A stretch of DNA of 64,000 nt from an uncultured Bacteroides sp. (lineage in GTDB: Bacteria; Bacteroidota; Bacteroidia; Bacteroidales; Bacteroidaceae). The notes below the pieces were generated by a model. That model saw nothing but the letters and a program-made list of their open reading frames with translations, searched no databases and was not told the DNA's origin. Of the stretch, positions 37,306-46,090 are shown piece by piece. Made by a program: the position numbers and the translations under genes. The first letter of the stretch is position 1. Each line of letters starts with the position of its first letter. The stretch covers positions 1 through 64,000 of the forward strand of contig CAMTPA010000002.1 in NCBI GenBank assembly GCA_947074275.1. Reading direction: 5' to 3'.

Positions 37306-37926
37306 CTAATACTCTTCCAACTCTCCTTTTCCTTGTCTTATTATCTCTGGTTCGCCACTTGTGCAATCTACCACGGTAGATAGTTCGTAGCCACCTATGC
37401 CGCCATCTATCACCAAGTCTACCAGTGCGCCATATTTCTCTTCAATCAATTCGGGGTTGGTCACATATTCAATGTCATCGTCTTGATAGCCCGGCAATGT
37501 AGTAGTCATAATCGGGGCATCGAGTAGGTGAGCTATTTCACGGATGATGTTATTATCGGGCATACGAATACCTACTTCTTTTCGGTTTCGGAATATCTTT
37601 GGCAGTCTATTTGTACCGTTCAAAATAAAGGTGAAGGGGCCTGGTAGGTTTCTCTTCATCAGTTTAAACATATTGTTGCTCACTTTGGCATATTCGCTGA
37701 TGCTGCTCAAATCGTAACAGATAATAGACAAGTTGTTTTTACGTGGATCGATGTTTTTAATTCGGCAGATGCGTTCTATTGCTCGCTCTTTCAATCCGTG
37801 GCAGCCAATGGCATACATCGTGTCGGTGGGGTAGATAATCAAACCACCATCGTTGAGTATATCCACTATTTCTTGCAAATCTTGTGGATTGTTGTTTTTG
37901 TTATATAGTTTCAGTATCATACGCAT
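37306..37926 (-). CDS. YrdC/Sua5-family threonylcarbamoyl-AMP synthase
   Basis: Makes L-threonylcarbamoyladenylate for t6A37 in tRNA, or is the related YciO. A single YrdC domain of 206 aa without the Sua5 C-terminal domain. Typical segments: GGLIIYPTDTMYAIGC near the N terminus, KNNLSIICYD, and LPGPFTFIL. The PGPFTFIL and MPDNNI stretches and the missing Sua5 extension place it nearest YciO, whose activity is weaker in other bacteria. A second in-frame Met two codons in is an alternative start. Precedes no tRNA modification gene here; the asmA-like gene lies 17 nt upstream in the same direction. Confidence 0.85.
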   Translation of the reverse strand: MRMILKLYNKNNNPQDLQEIVDILNDGGLIIYPTDTMYAIGCHGLKERAIERICRIKNIDPRKNNLSIICYDLSSISEYAKVSNNMFKLMKRNLPGPFTFILNGTNRLPKIFRNRKEVGIRMPDNNIIREIAHLLDAPIMTTTLPGYQDDDIEYVTNPELIEEKYGALVDLVIDGGIGGYELSTVVDCTSGEPEIIRQGKGELEEY

Positions 37927-37943
37927 TGAAATTAAATAAAGTG

Positions 37944-40481
37944 CTATAACCTTTTAAGTAAGTCGAGTGCTTTTTCTACCGCCTTCTCTTTTACTTTTCC
38001 TTTTAGTGAGTCGGTGTTGTTGGTTGTGGTAGAGTCCAACCCTATTTTCTTTCCCAACTCTTGCAACATTCTATCACCAGCCGATTCGGTAGCTTGCTTT
38101 ATCATACTTTTAGTGTCTATCGACACGGTTGGCGAGCTAAATGTGCCGCCTATCTTTAGGTCGATTGTGCCCAGTTTAGACAGACTTGGTAGTTTTACTT
38201 TTCCGCTGTAATCAATCGTCTGGTCGAGACCCGTAGAGCCTGAAAGCGTGATTGCGTAATCGCCCAATTTAATATCAAATGGCTGGGTGAGCAACCTTCC
38301 ATCTTTGATGTCGAATTGGAGTGCCATATCGCGTACTTTCATATTTTTCAAGCTGGGTTGGCCCACGGCATCGGCTATATCATCTATCACCTTCACACCA
38401 CTTAGGCTCAATTCTCTGGTAGATAGCTTGCCATTGGCTTGGAGTGTGTTGAGTATGGGGTTCATCTCTGCGTCAAATGTTGTTTCCAAATCCATACTTC
38501 CTGAGAAATGTCCCTTTAAACCGCCAAATACAGGAGCCATTTGCTTTACTAAATCCAGTTCTTTGTAGGCTTGCTCAAAACTGATTTCGTTGAGTCGCAG
38601 TGCTCCTTTTAGTTCGGGTGCTGTTTTGTTGGTGGTGACGTAGTGCCCATTCATCAAAATGTTTCCTCCCATTGTGTGTAGCGATAAGTTGCTCATTTCC
38701 ACCTTTGCATCTTTTACTACCAGTTTGCCATTGATGTGTTTCAATTTCATCTCTTTGATAAGAAGCTCGTCTATGTTGGCATTCATTTTGAAATCGATGT
38801 TTTTGGGCACGATGAGCAAGGTGGGCACCTGCTGTTGTGTGGCAGTTTTTTGGTTTGCAGGGCTGGATGTTGTGGTGGTAGAATCGCTCACCTCGGTCAT
38901 AAAATCGTTTAGGTTTAGTAGCTTGCTTTGCACATTGACGTTTCCTTTGAGTGTGCTGTTTTGCAAGGCAAATCCTAAGTAGTTTTCAAAGCGGCTGTCC
39001 AACGTGAAATCACTGTTGCCCACTATCACTTTGGTCTCGCTCAGTTGCAAGTATTGCGGAGTAAAGGTGAACAAAGCCTTGTTTATTTTCACATCGGGTA
39101 TTGTGTTGGTTTGTAGCTGCATATCAGACACACGGATGTGTCCCACAGCCTTTACACGGTCGTATTGTTTTTTAGCAAGATAAGACAACAGACCCGATAA
39201 ATGAATATCGGTAGACACAAGTCCGTTCAGGGTGATGGTTTCTAATGGGAAAACTTGGTCTATCATCCCTAAATTGAGTGTTCCCTTGGCATTGAATTGA
39301 AATTCTGGTTCCGATTGCGGTGTTTTAATCCATCCGCTCAAACTGAATGGGTTGCCTGCCAATCGGAAATCGAATGGCTCGATCGTGACCGAAGTTTTAT
39401 CTATCTTTCCGCCGGGGTTGTAAACTTCGGCTTGTATGTTTATTTGGTCTATTCCTGCTGGGAGCGATGGATATTGGAATTGTCCGTTTTCTACATTCAA
39501 AGCAAGGTGGAAAGTGGGCACAATGCTGTCGCCTATCACATCGCCTTTGGCCGAGGCTACCAATTGAGCAGTGCCTTGAGTTTGCAGTTGCTCAAAGTCG
39601 GTGGTATAGATAGAAGGTACCAGCGAAAGCAACTCTTTGAAAGAGATTTCGTTGGTGGCAAGATGAAGATCCATTGACTTGATGGAGTCGCCCAGTGTGA
39701 ACCAACCGCCAAAGCTGGTGGTGATGGCGTTGAGGCAAACTTTGTTCTCTTTTAGCACGTACTTCTGACTTGCAAAATCGGCATCCAAATACATCTCTGT
39801 CGATAGTGTGACATTCGACATATAGGGCACACCGTGGCTTTGCAGGCTGATGAACGATGCACCTCCTTGTAGGTTTACCACCGTTTGGTTGCTACTGAAA
39901 TCGCCCGAACACAATAGATTGAAATTTTCCACACTTCCATATAGGTCGGCTTTGCGATTGTCGTACACCACATTCATATTAGTGATAACAAAGCGATCGA
40001 GATTGATGTGTAATGTAGAATCGCTGACTGCGATTTTCTCTTCTATTTTTCTGTGGTCTTCCTTTTTTATTTCATTGATGGTGTCTGCTTTCAAGATGTT
40101 CCAATTGGCCTTTCCGCAGGGCAGCACAATGGCGTTGAAAGTGGAATTGGTCAGTTCGATGTTGGTAACTTCGTAACCGCTTTTCCCTAAAAACGAAAAC
40201 AGGTTTACACCAGCCGTCAAACCATCGGCTTTTACCAATGTGTCTGCCTCAAACTCATCTACTCCTTTAATCCAAAAATTTTCTAACGTGACCGATACCA
40301 TCGGGAAGTTGCGAAAGATGCTAATGTCCAACTTTTGAAAATCGAACTGTGCATTCAGTAGTTTGTTACCCTCTTTTTTTATCATCTCATCTATCTTTCC
40401 GCGAAAGGCGAATGGAAGAATTAGTGCGATAACAATGGCAGCCAAAATAAGGATGCTTATGGCTTGAATAATCTTTCTCAT
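37944..40481 (-). CDS. AsmA-family envelope protein
   Basis: An 845-aa protein with one N-terminal transmembrane helix (about 5-28, IIQAISILILAAIVIALILP) and a long periplasmic body of repeating beta-strands with an AsmA-like C-terminal domain (GYALTL-type repeats ending in FDIKLGDYAITLSG). Such proteins form phospholipid-carrying grooves bridging the envelope in other bacteria; that role is inferred here. Start set at MRKIIQAI; the track adds 11 codons. A Pro/Thr/Ser linker near 535-550 separates two halves. Confidence 0.85.
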   Translation of the reverse strand: MRKIIQAISILILAAIVIALILPFAFRGKIDEMIKKEGNKLLNAQFDFQKLDISIFRNFPMVSVTLENFWIKGVDEFEADTLVKADGLTAGVNLFSFLGKSGYEVTNIELTNSTFNAIVLPCGKANWNILKADTINEIKKEDHRKIEEKIAVSDSTLHINLDRFVITNMNVVYDNRKADLYGSVENFNLLCSGDFSSNQTVVNLQGGASFISLQSHGVPYMSNVTLSTEMYLDADFASQKYVLKENKVCLNAITTSFGGWFTLGDSIKSMDLHLATNEISFKELLSLVPSIYTTDFEQLQTQGTAQLVASAKGDVIGDSIVPTFHLALNVENGQFQYPSLPAGIDQINIQAEVYNPGGKIDKTSVTIEPFDFRLAGNPFSLSGWIKTPQSEPEFQFNAKGTLNLGMIDQVFPLETITLNGLVSTDIHLSGLLSYLAKKQYDRVKAVGHIRVSDMQLQTNTIPDVKINKALFTFTPQYLQLSETKVIVGNSDFTLDSRFENYLGFALQNSTLKGNVNVQSKLLNLNDFMTEVSDSTTTTSSPANQKTATQQQVPTLLIVPKNIDFKMNANIDELLIKEMKLKHINGKLVVKDAKVEMSNLSLHTMGGNILMNGHYVTTNKTAPELKGALRLNEISFEQAYKELDLVKQMAPVFGGLKGHFSGSMDLETTFDAEMNPILNTLQANGKLSTRELSLSGVKVIDDIADAVGQPSLKNMKVRDMALQFDIKDGRLLTQPFDIKLGDYAITLSGSTGLDQTIDYSGKVKLPSLSKLGTIDLKIGGTFSSPTVSIDTKSMIKQATESAGDRMLQELGKKIGLDSTTTNNTDSLKGKVKEKAVEKALDLLKRL

Positions 40482-40537
40482 ATTTTTCGTTTGCTTTAAA
40501 TCAATCTGCTTCAAATACAGACTATTATAATAAAAAA

Positions 40538-40545
40538 CAAAATTA
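40538..40545 (-). promoter_or_regulatory. -7 promoter box for the AsmA gene
   Basis: Minus-strand TAATTTTG, 57 nt before the preferred start, between the gene and dispersed repeat copy B. Confidence 0.45.
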
Positions 40546-40637
40546 ACAAAATGTTTAGAAAACAGGCTCTATATTGTGGTAAATATGAGATAAATAGCCC
40601 AAAAGCGATGGCGTGTCTGGTATGTATAGATACTTGG

Positions 40638-40727
40638 TTTGGTGGGTAGCCCTATCTACCGACCTGGCAAGGCCTACCTACTGCGCTGGCAAGCCCTTGC
40701 CAGCAAACGGGATATACCTATCCAAAA
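40638..40727 (-). repeat. dispersed element copy B
   Basis: The reverse complement is 80/90 identical to 27539-27628. It has the same ungapped length and internal 22-nt phrasing (GCAAGGGCTTGCC, GTAGGCCTTGCC, ATAGGGCT). As in copy A, it lies after the stop of one gene (helicase) and before the promoter of the next co-directional gene (AsmA). Confidence 0.85.
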
Positions 40728-40759
40728 TACCGTTGTTATAGGAGTTGATAATGAGTGTT

Positions 40760-42766
40760 TTACCGCTTTCTTTTTCGCAGCTCTTTGGCGATGCGCCATT
40801 GCAATTCGGCCAGCTCCTCGTTGCCCGCTCTTTCGAGTGCGTTTCCAAAGAGTTCGTGCGCTGTGGCGTGATTGGGTTTCAGCGATGTGGCTTTGTCGAA
40901 ATCGGTAATGGCACCCTCTACGTCATTTTTTGCCAGTCGCAGTTTGCCACGATTATAATAGGCCTTAAAACTTGCTGGAGCTATTTCCAAAGCACGAATG
41001 AAACAGTTATCCGCTTCAAAATAATCACCCATATCAAACAGGGTGATTCCTTTCCGAATCCAAGCATCTACATAGGTAGGATATAGTTTCAAGGCCTTTT
41101 CGTAGTTGGCAAGGGCTGCCCGGTCATCGTGTGCTTGCGTGATGCACTCGTTGCCCATCAGTAGATATTCGTGCGCATACGTTTTCAGTACCTCTTGTTG
41201 CTGATGGTTCTGCTCTTTGAGTCGTTTGTTTTCTGTGCGTAGCTCATTCAGCAAGTTTAGTTTACGGCGTATGTATCTGCGGGGCACGGGTTTTTCTATG
41301 TCGTAGCGCGAATGAATGGCTTTAAAAAACTGCTCCAAGCACTCTTCCATATCGCCTTTGTCGAAAGCGCGAACCGCAGCCACGTATTGCACATCTGCTT
41401 GTGCTTGTTTCAAGGCCTTGTCTATGGCTTGGCGGTTGTTGAATCGGGTGGAGAAATTGACAATCTCTTGCCGAACAAATATGTCGGAGCGGTTGATAGG
41501 CTTCTTTAGCTGTATTCCTTCCAGAGAGGTGCATCGACTCAGTGCTACATACGCTTGTCCGCCTGCAAACACACCACCTGTAAAGTCTATCACAGTGCGG
41601 CTAAAGGTGAGTCCTTGACTTTTGTGTACGGTAATGGCCCAAGCCAAGCGGATGGGGTATTGAGTAAATGTGCCCAATACTTCTTCTTCAATCTCCTTTT
41701 TTTCTTCGTTGTATTTATAGCGGATGTTGCGCCACGATTCCAATTTTACGTCGCACTCTTTTCCGTCATCGGTCGTCACATAAATGGTCTCTTCCGTTTT
41801 GTCGATGCCCGATATGGTGCCGATGGTGCCGTTCACCCACCTACGTTCGTAATCGTTTTTGATGAAGATGATTTGTGCGCCAACTTTTAGCATCAGCTCT
41901 TTGGAGGTGGGCAAGCTGCTTTCGGGAAAGTCACCATCTATCTTTCCTTTTAGTTTGATGGGTTTGCCCGGTAGCTCCTCCAATTTCTTGTCGTTGATAA
42001 AGTCTACATTGTCACGGCGAGTAGCCAGCGTGATATACATATCCTCTTCCGATGGTTCGGCATCTGCGCCATATCGTGTGTTCAGCAGTTGCAGGTCGGC
42101 AGCGTTGGCCGTATTGTTTCGTATATGGTCCAAAACGTTTATAAACACGGGGTCAGATTGCCGGTACACCTTTTGTAGCTCGATAGCCACAAGGTCTATC
42201 TCGCCAAATACTCGTGCATCGAAAAAATGGGGAGTGGGGTAGAAGCGGTTTAGTATTTCACGCTCGTCGCTCTTCACCACAGGCTCAAGCTGAAACACAT
42301 CGCCCACTAATAGAATTTGTTTCCCTCCAAATGGGTCGCGCAGGTTGCGCGAGTAGACACGAAGAATGCGGTCTACGGCATCGATAATATCGGCACGCAC
42401 CATCGAAATTTCGTCGATAATCACTAATTCCACTTGCTCTAACAGCTTGCGGTGTGGCTTGGAGTATTTAAAAAACTCGTGAATACGATTGCGCTGCAAA
42501 CTAAAGTTAGGATCGTCGGGCAGCAACGGATGGAAAGGAAGTTTAAAGAAACTGTGCATTGTGCTTCCACCCGCATTGATAGCTGCGATACCCGTAGGAG
42601 CCAGCACCACGTGCTTCTTTTTGGTGTTGGCACACACGTATTTCAGAAACGTAGATTTACCCGTGCCTGCCTTGCCAGTGAGAAATACCGACTGGCGGGT
42701 GTATTGGATAAGATTCAACGCATCTTGAAATTCTTTGTTGCTGCTATCTACGGTGTGTGTGCTCAA
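40760..42766 (-). CDS. Pif1-like SF1 helicase fused to TPR repeats
   Basis: A 668-aa protein. The N-terminal 430 residues are a superfamily 1B helicase of the Pif1/RecD type: Walker A GKAGTGKST (31-39), Walker B VIIDEIS (about 115), GDVFQLEP, and late motifs TVHKSQGLTF and YVALSRC. A helical linker follows (about 440-530), then three tetratricopeptide repeats (about 540-650: ANYEKALKLYP, CFIRALEIAP, DFDKATSLKP). TPRs on a Pif1-type helicase suggest a protein partner at replication or repair sites. Cof gene is 13 nt upstream in the same direction. Confidence 0.9.
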   Translation of the reverse strand: MSTHTVDSSNKEFQDALNLIQYTRQSVFLTGKAGTGKSTFLKYVCANTKKKHVVLAPTGIAAINAGGSTMHSFFKLPFHPLLPDDPNFSLQRNRIHEFFKYSKPHRKLLEQVELVIIDEISMVRADIIDAVDRILRVYSRNLRDPFGGKQILLVGDVFQLEPVVKSDEREILNRFYPTPHFFDARVFGEIDLVAIELQKVYRQSDPVFINVLDHIRNNTANAADLQLLNTRYGADAEPSEEDMYITLATRRDNVDFINDKKLEELPGKPIKLKGKIDGDFPESSLPTSKELMLKVGAQIIFIKNDYERRWVNGTIGTISGIDKTEETIYVTTDDGKECDVKLESWRNIRYKYNEEKKEIEEEVLGTFTQYPIRLAWAITVHKSQGLTFSRTVIDFTGGVFAGGQAYVALSRCTSLEGIQLKKPINRSDIFVRQEIVNFSTRFNNRQAIDKALKQAQADVQYVAAVRAFDKGDMEECLEQFFKAIHSRYDIEKPVPRRYIRRKLNLLNELRTENKRLKEQNHQQQEVLKTYAHEYLLMGNECITQAHDDRAALANYEKALKLYPTYVDAWIRKGITLFDMGDYFEADNCFIRALEIAPASFKAYYNRGKLRLAKNDVEGAITDFDKATSLKPNHATAHELFGNALERAGNEELAELQWRIAKELRKRKR

Positions 42767-42779
42767 TGTTCTGTTCTAA

Positions 42780-43565
42780 TTAAATAATTCCAAAGTGTTC
42801 TAAGGCATTCTTTATACCATCCTCATCAACCGAAGTCGTCACGTAGTCTGCCACCTCTTTTACATCTTCTTTTGCATTGCCCATAGCCACACCTATGCCA
42901 GCGTGGCGTAGCATTGTTATGTCATTTCCACCATCGCCAAAGGCCATTGTATCTTCCAATTTCAATCCAAAGTGGTTGATAATGGCATCAATGCCTTGCT
43001 GCTTGGTGGTACCTTTGGCTGTGATGTCGGCAAATGCAGGATACCAGCGTCCAATCTCGCAATTGGGAATTAAGTGGTGCATTTCATCCTCTTGCTCTTG
43101 TGTCATAAAAGGGGTCATCTGGAATATTTCCGTTTCGGTAGCTTCCTCCAATGTACGTTCGGGAATAGGATTTACGTGTAGGTAGTCGTAAAAGATGGTT
43201 TTCAGTAAATCGTTGGGCTGACAGGCTGCTATCGTGTGTTCGGCTACAAACAAACAAGCATAGTTGTTGTTGCGACAGATTCTTCCCAATGCCAAAACCT
43301 CATCGTGTGGGATGGGGGCTTTGAATACTACCTCATCACCCACAAAACAGTAAGCGCCGTTCATTGTCACATACCCATCGATAATGCCCAACGACTGAAT
43401 GGCCTCTAAGTTGTTGATAAGAACTTTGGGGCGACCTGTAGCGATAAATATTTTGTGCCCATTGTTGTGGGCTACCTTTAAAGCGTCGATGGTAGATTGT
43501 GGGATGGCGTGTGTACCGAAACTTACTAATGTTCCGTCTATATCGAAAAATAGAGCTTTCTTCAT
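42780..43565 (-). CDS. Cof-type HAD-IIB phosphatase
   Basis: Cytosolic sugar-phosphate or nucleotide phosphatase of 261 aa. Motif I FDIDGTLVSF, motif II ATGRP, and motif IV FGDGGNDITML with GVAMGNA and ADYVT after it are standard for Cof/YbiV-like HADs with a C2 cap. The substrate cannot be told. The gene heads a pair with the helicase (13-nt gap) and has a minus-strand -7 box TACTTTTG at 43591-43598, divergent from the MalY gene. Confidence 0.92.
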   Translation of the reverse strand: MKKALFFDIDGTLVSFGTHAIPQSTIDALKVAHNNGHKIFIATGRPKVLINNLEAIQSLGIIDGYVTMNGAYCFVGDEVVFKAPIPHDEVLALGRICRNNNYACLFVAEHTIAACQPNDLLKTIFYDYLHVNPIPERTLEEATETEIFQMTPFMTQEQEDEMHHLIPNCEIGRWYPAFADITAKGTTKQQGIDAIINHFGLKLEDTMAFGDGGNDITMLRHAGIGVAMGNAKEDVKEVADYVTTSVDEDGIKNALEHFGII

Positions 43566-43590
43566 TTTGTATATTCTTTATTTGGAGTTG

Positions 43591-43598
43591 CAAAAGTA
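43591..43598 (-). promoter_or_regulatory. -7 promoter box for the Cof-helicase pair
   Basis: Minus-strand TACTTTTG, 25 nt before the Cof start codon. Confidence 0.55.
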
Positions 43599-43696
43599 CG
43601 AAAAAGATAGCCCTGCTTCCTACCATACTTGTGGTAATTTTATGGTATATAGGGCGTTTTTTCTTCTTTTAGTTTTCTTTATGTTCTGCCGAATCG

Positions 43697-43704
43697 TACA
43701 TTTG
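43697..43704 (+). promoter_or_regulatory. -7 promoter box for the MalY/PatB gene
   Basis: TACATTTG, 32 nt before the ATG; divergent from the Cof promoter. Confidence 0.55.
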
Positions 43705-43736
43705 TTTTCGATTCTAACTGTAAACAAGCAGCGATT

Positions 43737-44906
43737 ATGAAATACAATTTTGATGAAATAATAGACCGAAAAGGTACAGACTCAGTAAAGTGGGACGGTG
43801 TAGAAAACATTTGGGGTAGAAACGACCTTACGGCAATGTGGGTGGCGGATATGGATTTTCGTACCGCTCCGTGTGTGATAGAGGCTTTGCGCAGACGCCT
43901 CGAACACGAAGTGCTTGGCTATACTTTTGCTTGCGAAGATTGGTACACCTCCATCACTCATTGGGTGAAATCACGCTACGGATGGGCAATCACACACGAG
44001 ATGCTCACTTTTATGCCAGGCATTGTGCGTGGTTTGGCTTTTGCCATTCAGTGCTTCACACAAAAAGGCGATAAGGTTTTGGTGATGCCTCCTGTTTATC
44101 ATCCCTTTTTCTTAGTGACCGAGCACAACGAGCGAGAAGTGGTTTACAGTGCGCTCGACTTGATTGACGGGCAATACCGCATCAACTTTGATAGATTAAA
44201 ACAAGATGTACAAGGATGTAAATTGTTTATATTAAGCAATCCGCACAACCCCGGTGGACGTGTGTGGAGCAAAGAAGAGCTGGCGCAGTTGGCTGCTATT
44301 TGCCAAGAGAGTGGAACAATTGTGATTTCCGATGAAATTCACGCCGACCTCACGCTTCCACCTCACAAACACACCACTTATGCGCTTGTATCAGAGCAAG
44401 CACGGATGAACTCGTTGGTGTTTATGTCGCCCAGCAAGGCTTTCAATATGCCGGGGGTAGCCAGTTCGTATTGCATCATCGAAAACCCCGAACTCAACCG
44501 TCGTTTTCAGTCTTATATGCAAGCGAGTGAGTTTAGCGAAGGGCATTTGTTTGCTTACCTCACAGTGGCTGCGGCTTATAGCAATGGTAGTGAGTGGCTC
44601 AGTCAAGTGATAGACTACATCAAAGGCAACATCGATTTTACAGAAGAGTATCTTCAACGTTTTATACCACAAATCAAGATGATTCGTCCGCAGGCTTCTT
44701 ATCTCATCTTTTTGGATTGCAGAGATTTGGGATTAAATCAAGAGCAGCTTAATAAACTATTTGTAGAAGAAGCACGTTTGGCACTCAACACTGGGACTAC
44801 TTTTGGAAAAGAGGGTGAAGGTTTTATGCGTCTCAATGCGGCTTGCCCCCGCAGTGTGCTCGAAAAAGCGTTGCAACAATTGAAAGAGGCGGTGGAAAGG
44901 AGATAA
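43737..44906 (+). CDS. MalY/PatB-family PLP-dependent C-S lyase
   Basis: Fold-type I pyridoxal-phosphate enzyme of 389 aa, usually acting as cystathionine beta-lyase. The family start (FDEIIDRKGTDSVKWD), the substrate region MWVADMDFRTAP, the PLP-binding NPHNPGGRVW, and the Schiff-base Lys in SPSKAFNMPG are present. It would release homocysteine, pyruvate and ammonia from cystathionine or degrade cysteine to sulfide. metY lies 4 kb downstream, so sulfur amino acid functions are loosely grouped, but they are not cotranscribed. Confidence 0.9.
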   Translation: MKYNFDEIIDRKGTDSVKWDGVENIWGRNDLTAMWVADMDFRTAPCVIEALRRRLEHEVLGYTFACEDWYTSITHWVKSRYGWAITHEMLTFMPGIVRGLAFAIQCFTQKGDKVLVMPPVYHPFFLVTEHNEREVVYSALDLIDGQYRINFDRLKQDVQGCKLFILSNPHNPGGRVWSKEELAQLAAICQESGTIVISDEIHADLTLPPHKHTTYALVSEQARMNSLVFMSPSKAFNMPGVASSYCIIENPELNRRFQSYMQASEFSEGHLFAYLTVAAAYSNGSEWLSQVIDYIKGNIDFTEEYLQRFIPQIKMIRPQASYLIFLDCRDLGLNQEQLNKLFVEEARLALNTGTTFGKEGEGFMRLNAACPRSVLEKALQQLKEAVERR

Positions 44907-44911
44907 AATAA

Positions 44912-44950
44912 CTACTCCCATCATACAATGTCATTGTATGATGGGAGTAG
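44912..44950. terminator. perfect 19-bp hairpin between convergent genes
   Basis: Arms 44912-44930 and 44932-44950 are perfect reverse complements (outer CTACTCCCATCATA) around one base. No T run follows on the plus strand; on the minus strand TTATTTTA follows. Probably a terminator for the Rpn gene and a 3' end structure for the MalY gene. Confidence 0.65.
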
Positions 44951-44971
44951 AATAATTGGATACTTGTGCGT

Positions 44972-45868
44972 TTATAATTTATCAATCACTTCCATCTCCA
45001 ACCCTGTAGTCTTCTGTATCATTTCGATAGGTGCACCCAGTTGCTTCATAGAACGAGCCATCTTCATACGCTCCTCTTCACGTCCTTCTTCACGTCCTTT
45101 TTCCATTCCCTTTTCCATTCCCTTTTCAAGACCTTCTTCATATCCCTTTTCGAGTCCATCTTGGGTAGCTGCCTCTATTACTGATAGATATGTTCGGTAG
45201 GAGTTCAGGCTGTTGTTGTAGCGCACACGGTCGTCGGGCGATAAAGCTTGCACGTCGACTATCTCTTCAAGCTTCTCGAACACCGCTTTCTGTGCCTTGA
45301 AAGGCATACGTTTTAAAGTTTCCATATTTTTCAATACAAATATCCAACGTTCAAAATTATTCTCACATTCCTGCTCTGTCTTGGTAAACAAGGGTAGAGC
45401 TATAAAGATGGGACGTAGCTTATCCGAGAACAGCTTTCCCGTGTCACGGTCTGCCAATATAACATCCGTGCGCAGTTTCTGGTTTTCGTCTCCAAACAGG
45501 AAGTTCATCAGGAACACCCCGTACACCGCCTTGATGTTGAACATCCAGTTCTCGCCCTTCTCGCCTTGCCGGGTGATGGCACTCGACAGGTAGAACAACG
45601 CCCGCTCCTTGAAATGCACCTGTGAACGGTTCTGCATCTCCACGATAATCTGCTCGCCCGTGTCGGTGGTGCAATAAATGTCGTATATCACCACTCGCTC
45701 ATCTGGATAGAAAGGCATCTGTTCGTTGTTGAGGAAAGTAAGGTCCGTTATCACCCGCTCACCTTCGAGCAATGCGTTCAAGAAGTCTATCAACAACTCT
45801 TTGGTCACCTCTTGGCCGAATATTTTTTTGAACCCGTAGTCGGTAAACGGGTTGATGAATCTGCTCAT
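44972..45868 (-). CDS. Rpn-family PD-(D/E)XK nuclease/transposase-like protein
   Basis: A 298-aa protein starting with FINPFTDYGFKKIFGQE, the hallmark of Rpn/PDDEXK_2 proteins, with the nuclease core YDIYCTTDTGEQIIVEMQNR. The C terminus (about 240-275) is a run of EKG/EEG repeats encoded by 12-nt imperfect repeats, then a KTTGLEMEVIDKL helix. Such proteins are widespread in Bacteroidetes, move between genomes, and in E. coli promote RecA-independent recombination. No terminal inverted repeats or target duplication are visible, so it is not a complete insertion sequence. Confidence 0.9.
   Translation of the reverse strand: MSRFINPFTDYGFKKIFGQEVTKELLIDFLNALLEGERVITDLTFLNNEQMPFYPDERVVIYDIYCTTDTGEQIIVEMQNRSQVHFKERALFYLSSAITRQGEKGENWMFNIKAVYGVFLMNFLFGDENQKLRTDVILADRDTGKLFSDKLRPIFIALPLFTKTEQECENNFERWIFVLKNMETLKRMPFKAQKAVFEKLEEIVDVQALSPDDRVRYNNSLNSYRTYLSVIEAATQDGLEKGYEEGLEKGMEKGMEKGREEGREEERMKMARSMKQLGAPIEMIQKTTGLEMEVIDKL
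45081..45152 (-). repeat. 12-nt imperfect tandem repeat inside the Rpn gene
   Basis: Six 12-nt units (type CCTTTTCCATTC and variants) encode the EKGM/EEGR repeats. In-frame units could change in number by slippage without breaking the frame. Confidence 0.7.
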
Positions 45869-46009
45869 AATATTTCTAATGGTTTATTTTGTTTGCAATT
45901 AGTTGTTTGCAAAGAAACTAAAAACGGATGAATTTATCTCTTTTCTCCCTCTGTTTTTTTGTGCTCACAACATCAACAACACTTATTTTCACAATAAACA
46001 GTTGATAAG

Positions 46010-46040
46010 TTTGAATAAATAATAAAATACTTTACATTTG
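46010..46040 (+). promoter_or_regulatory. promoter of the T9SS cargo/FISUMP pair
   Basis: TTTG (46010-46013), 19-nt spacer, TACATTTG (46033-46040): ideal Bacteroidetes promoter, 50 nt before the ATG. Confidence 0.7.
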
Positions 46041-46090
46041 TGAGAGGATAATTCTAACTATATTTATTAACCCTTTAATTCTGCAATTGA

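Noticed and set aside
40639-41086. ORFs running through the dispersed repeat into the helicase gene
   Set aside because: They read the repeat and the antisense of the helicase; no protein-like features.
44928-45200. 90-aa plus-strand ORF rich in SRPSSRPFS repeats
   Set aside because: Antisense reading of the 12-nt repeats in the Rpn gene.
44972-45868. Complete insertion sequence around the Rpn gene
   Set aside because: The family is transposase-like, but no terminal inverted repeats or target duplications flank it; the 19-bp palindrome lies on one side only.
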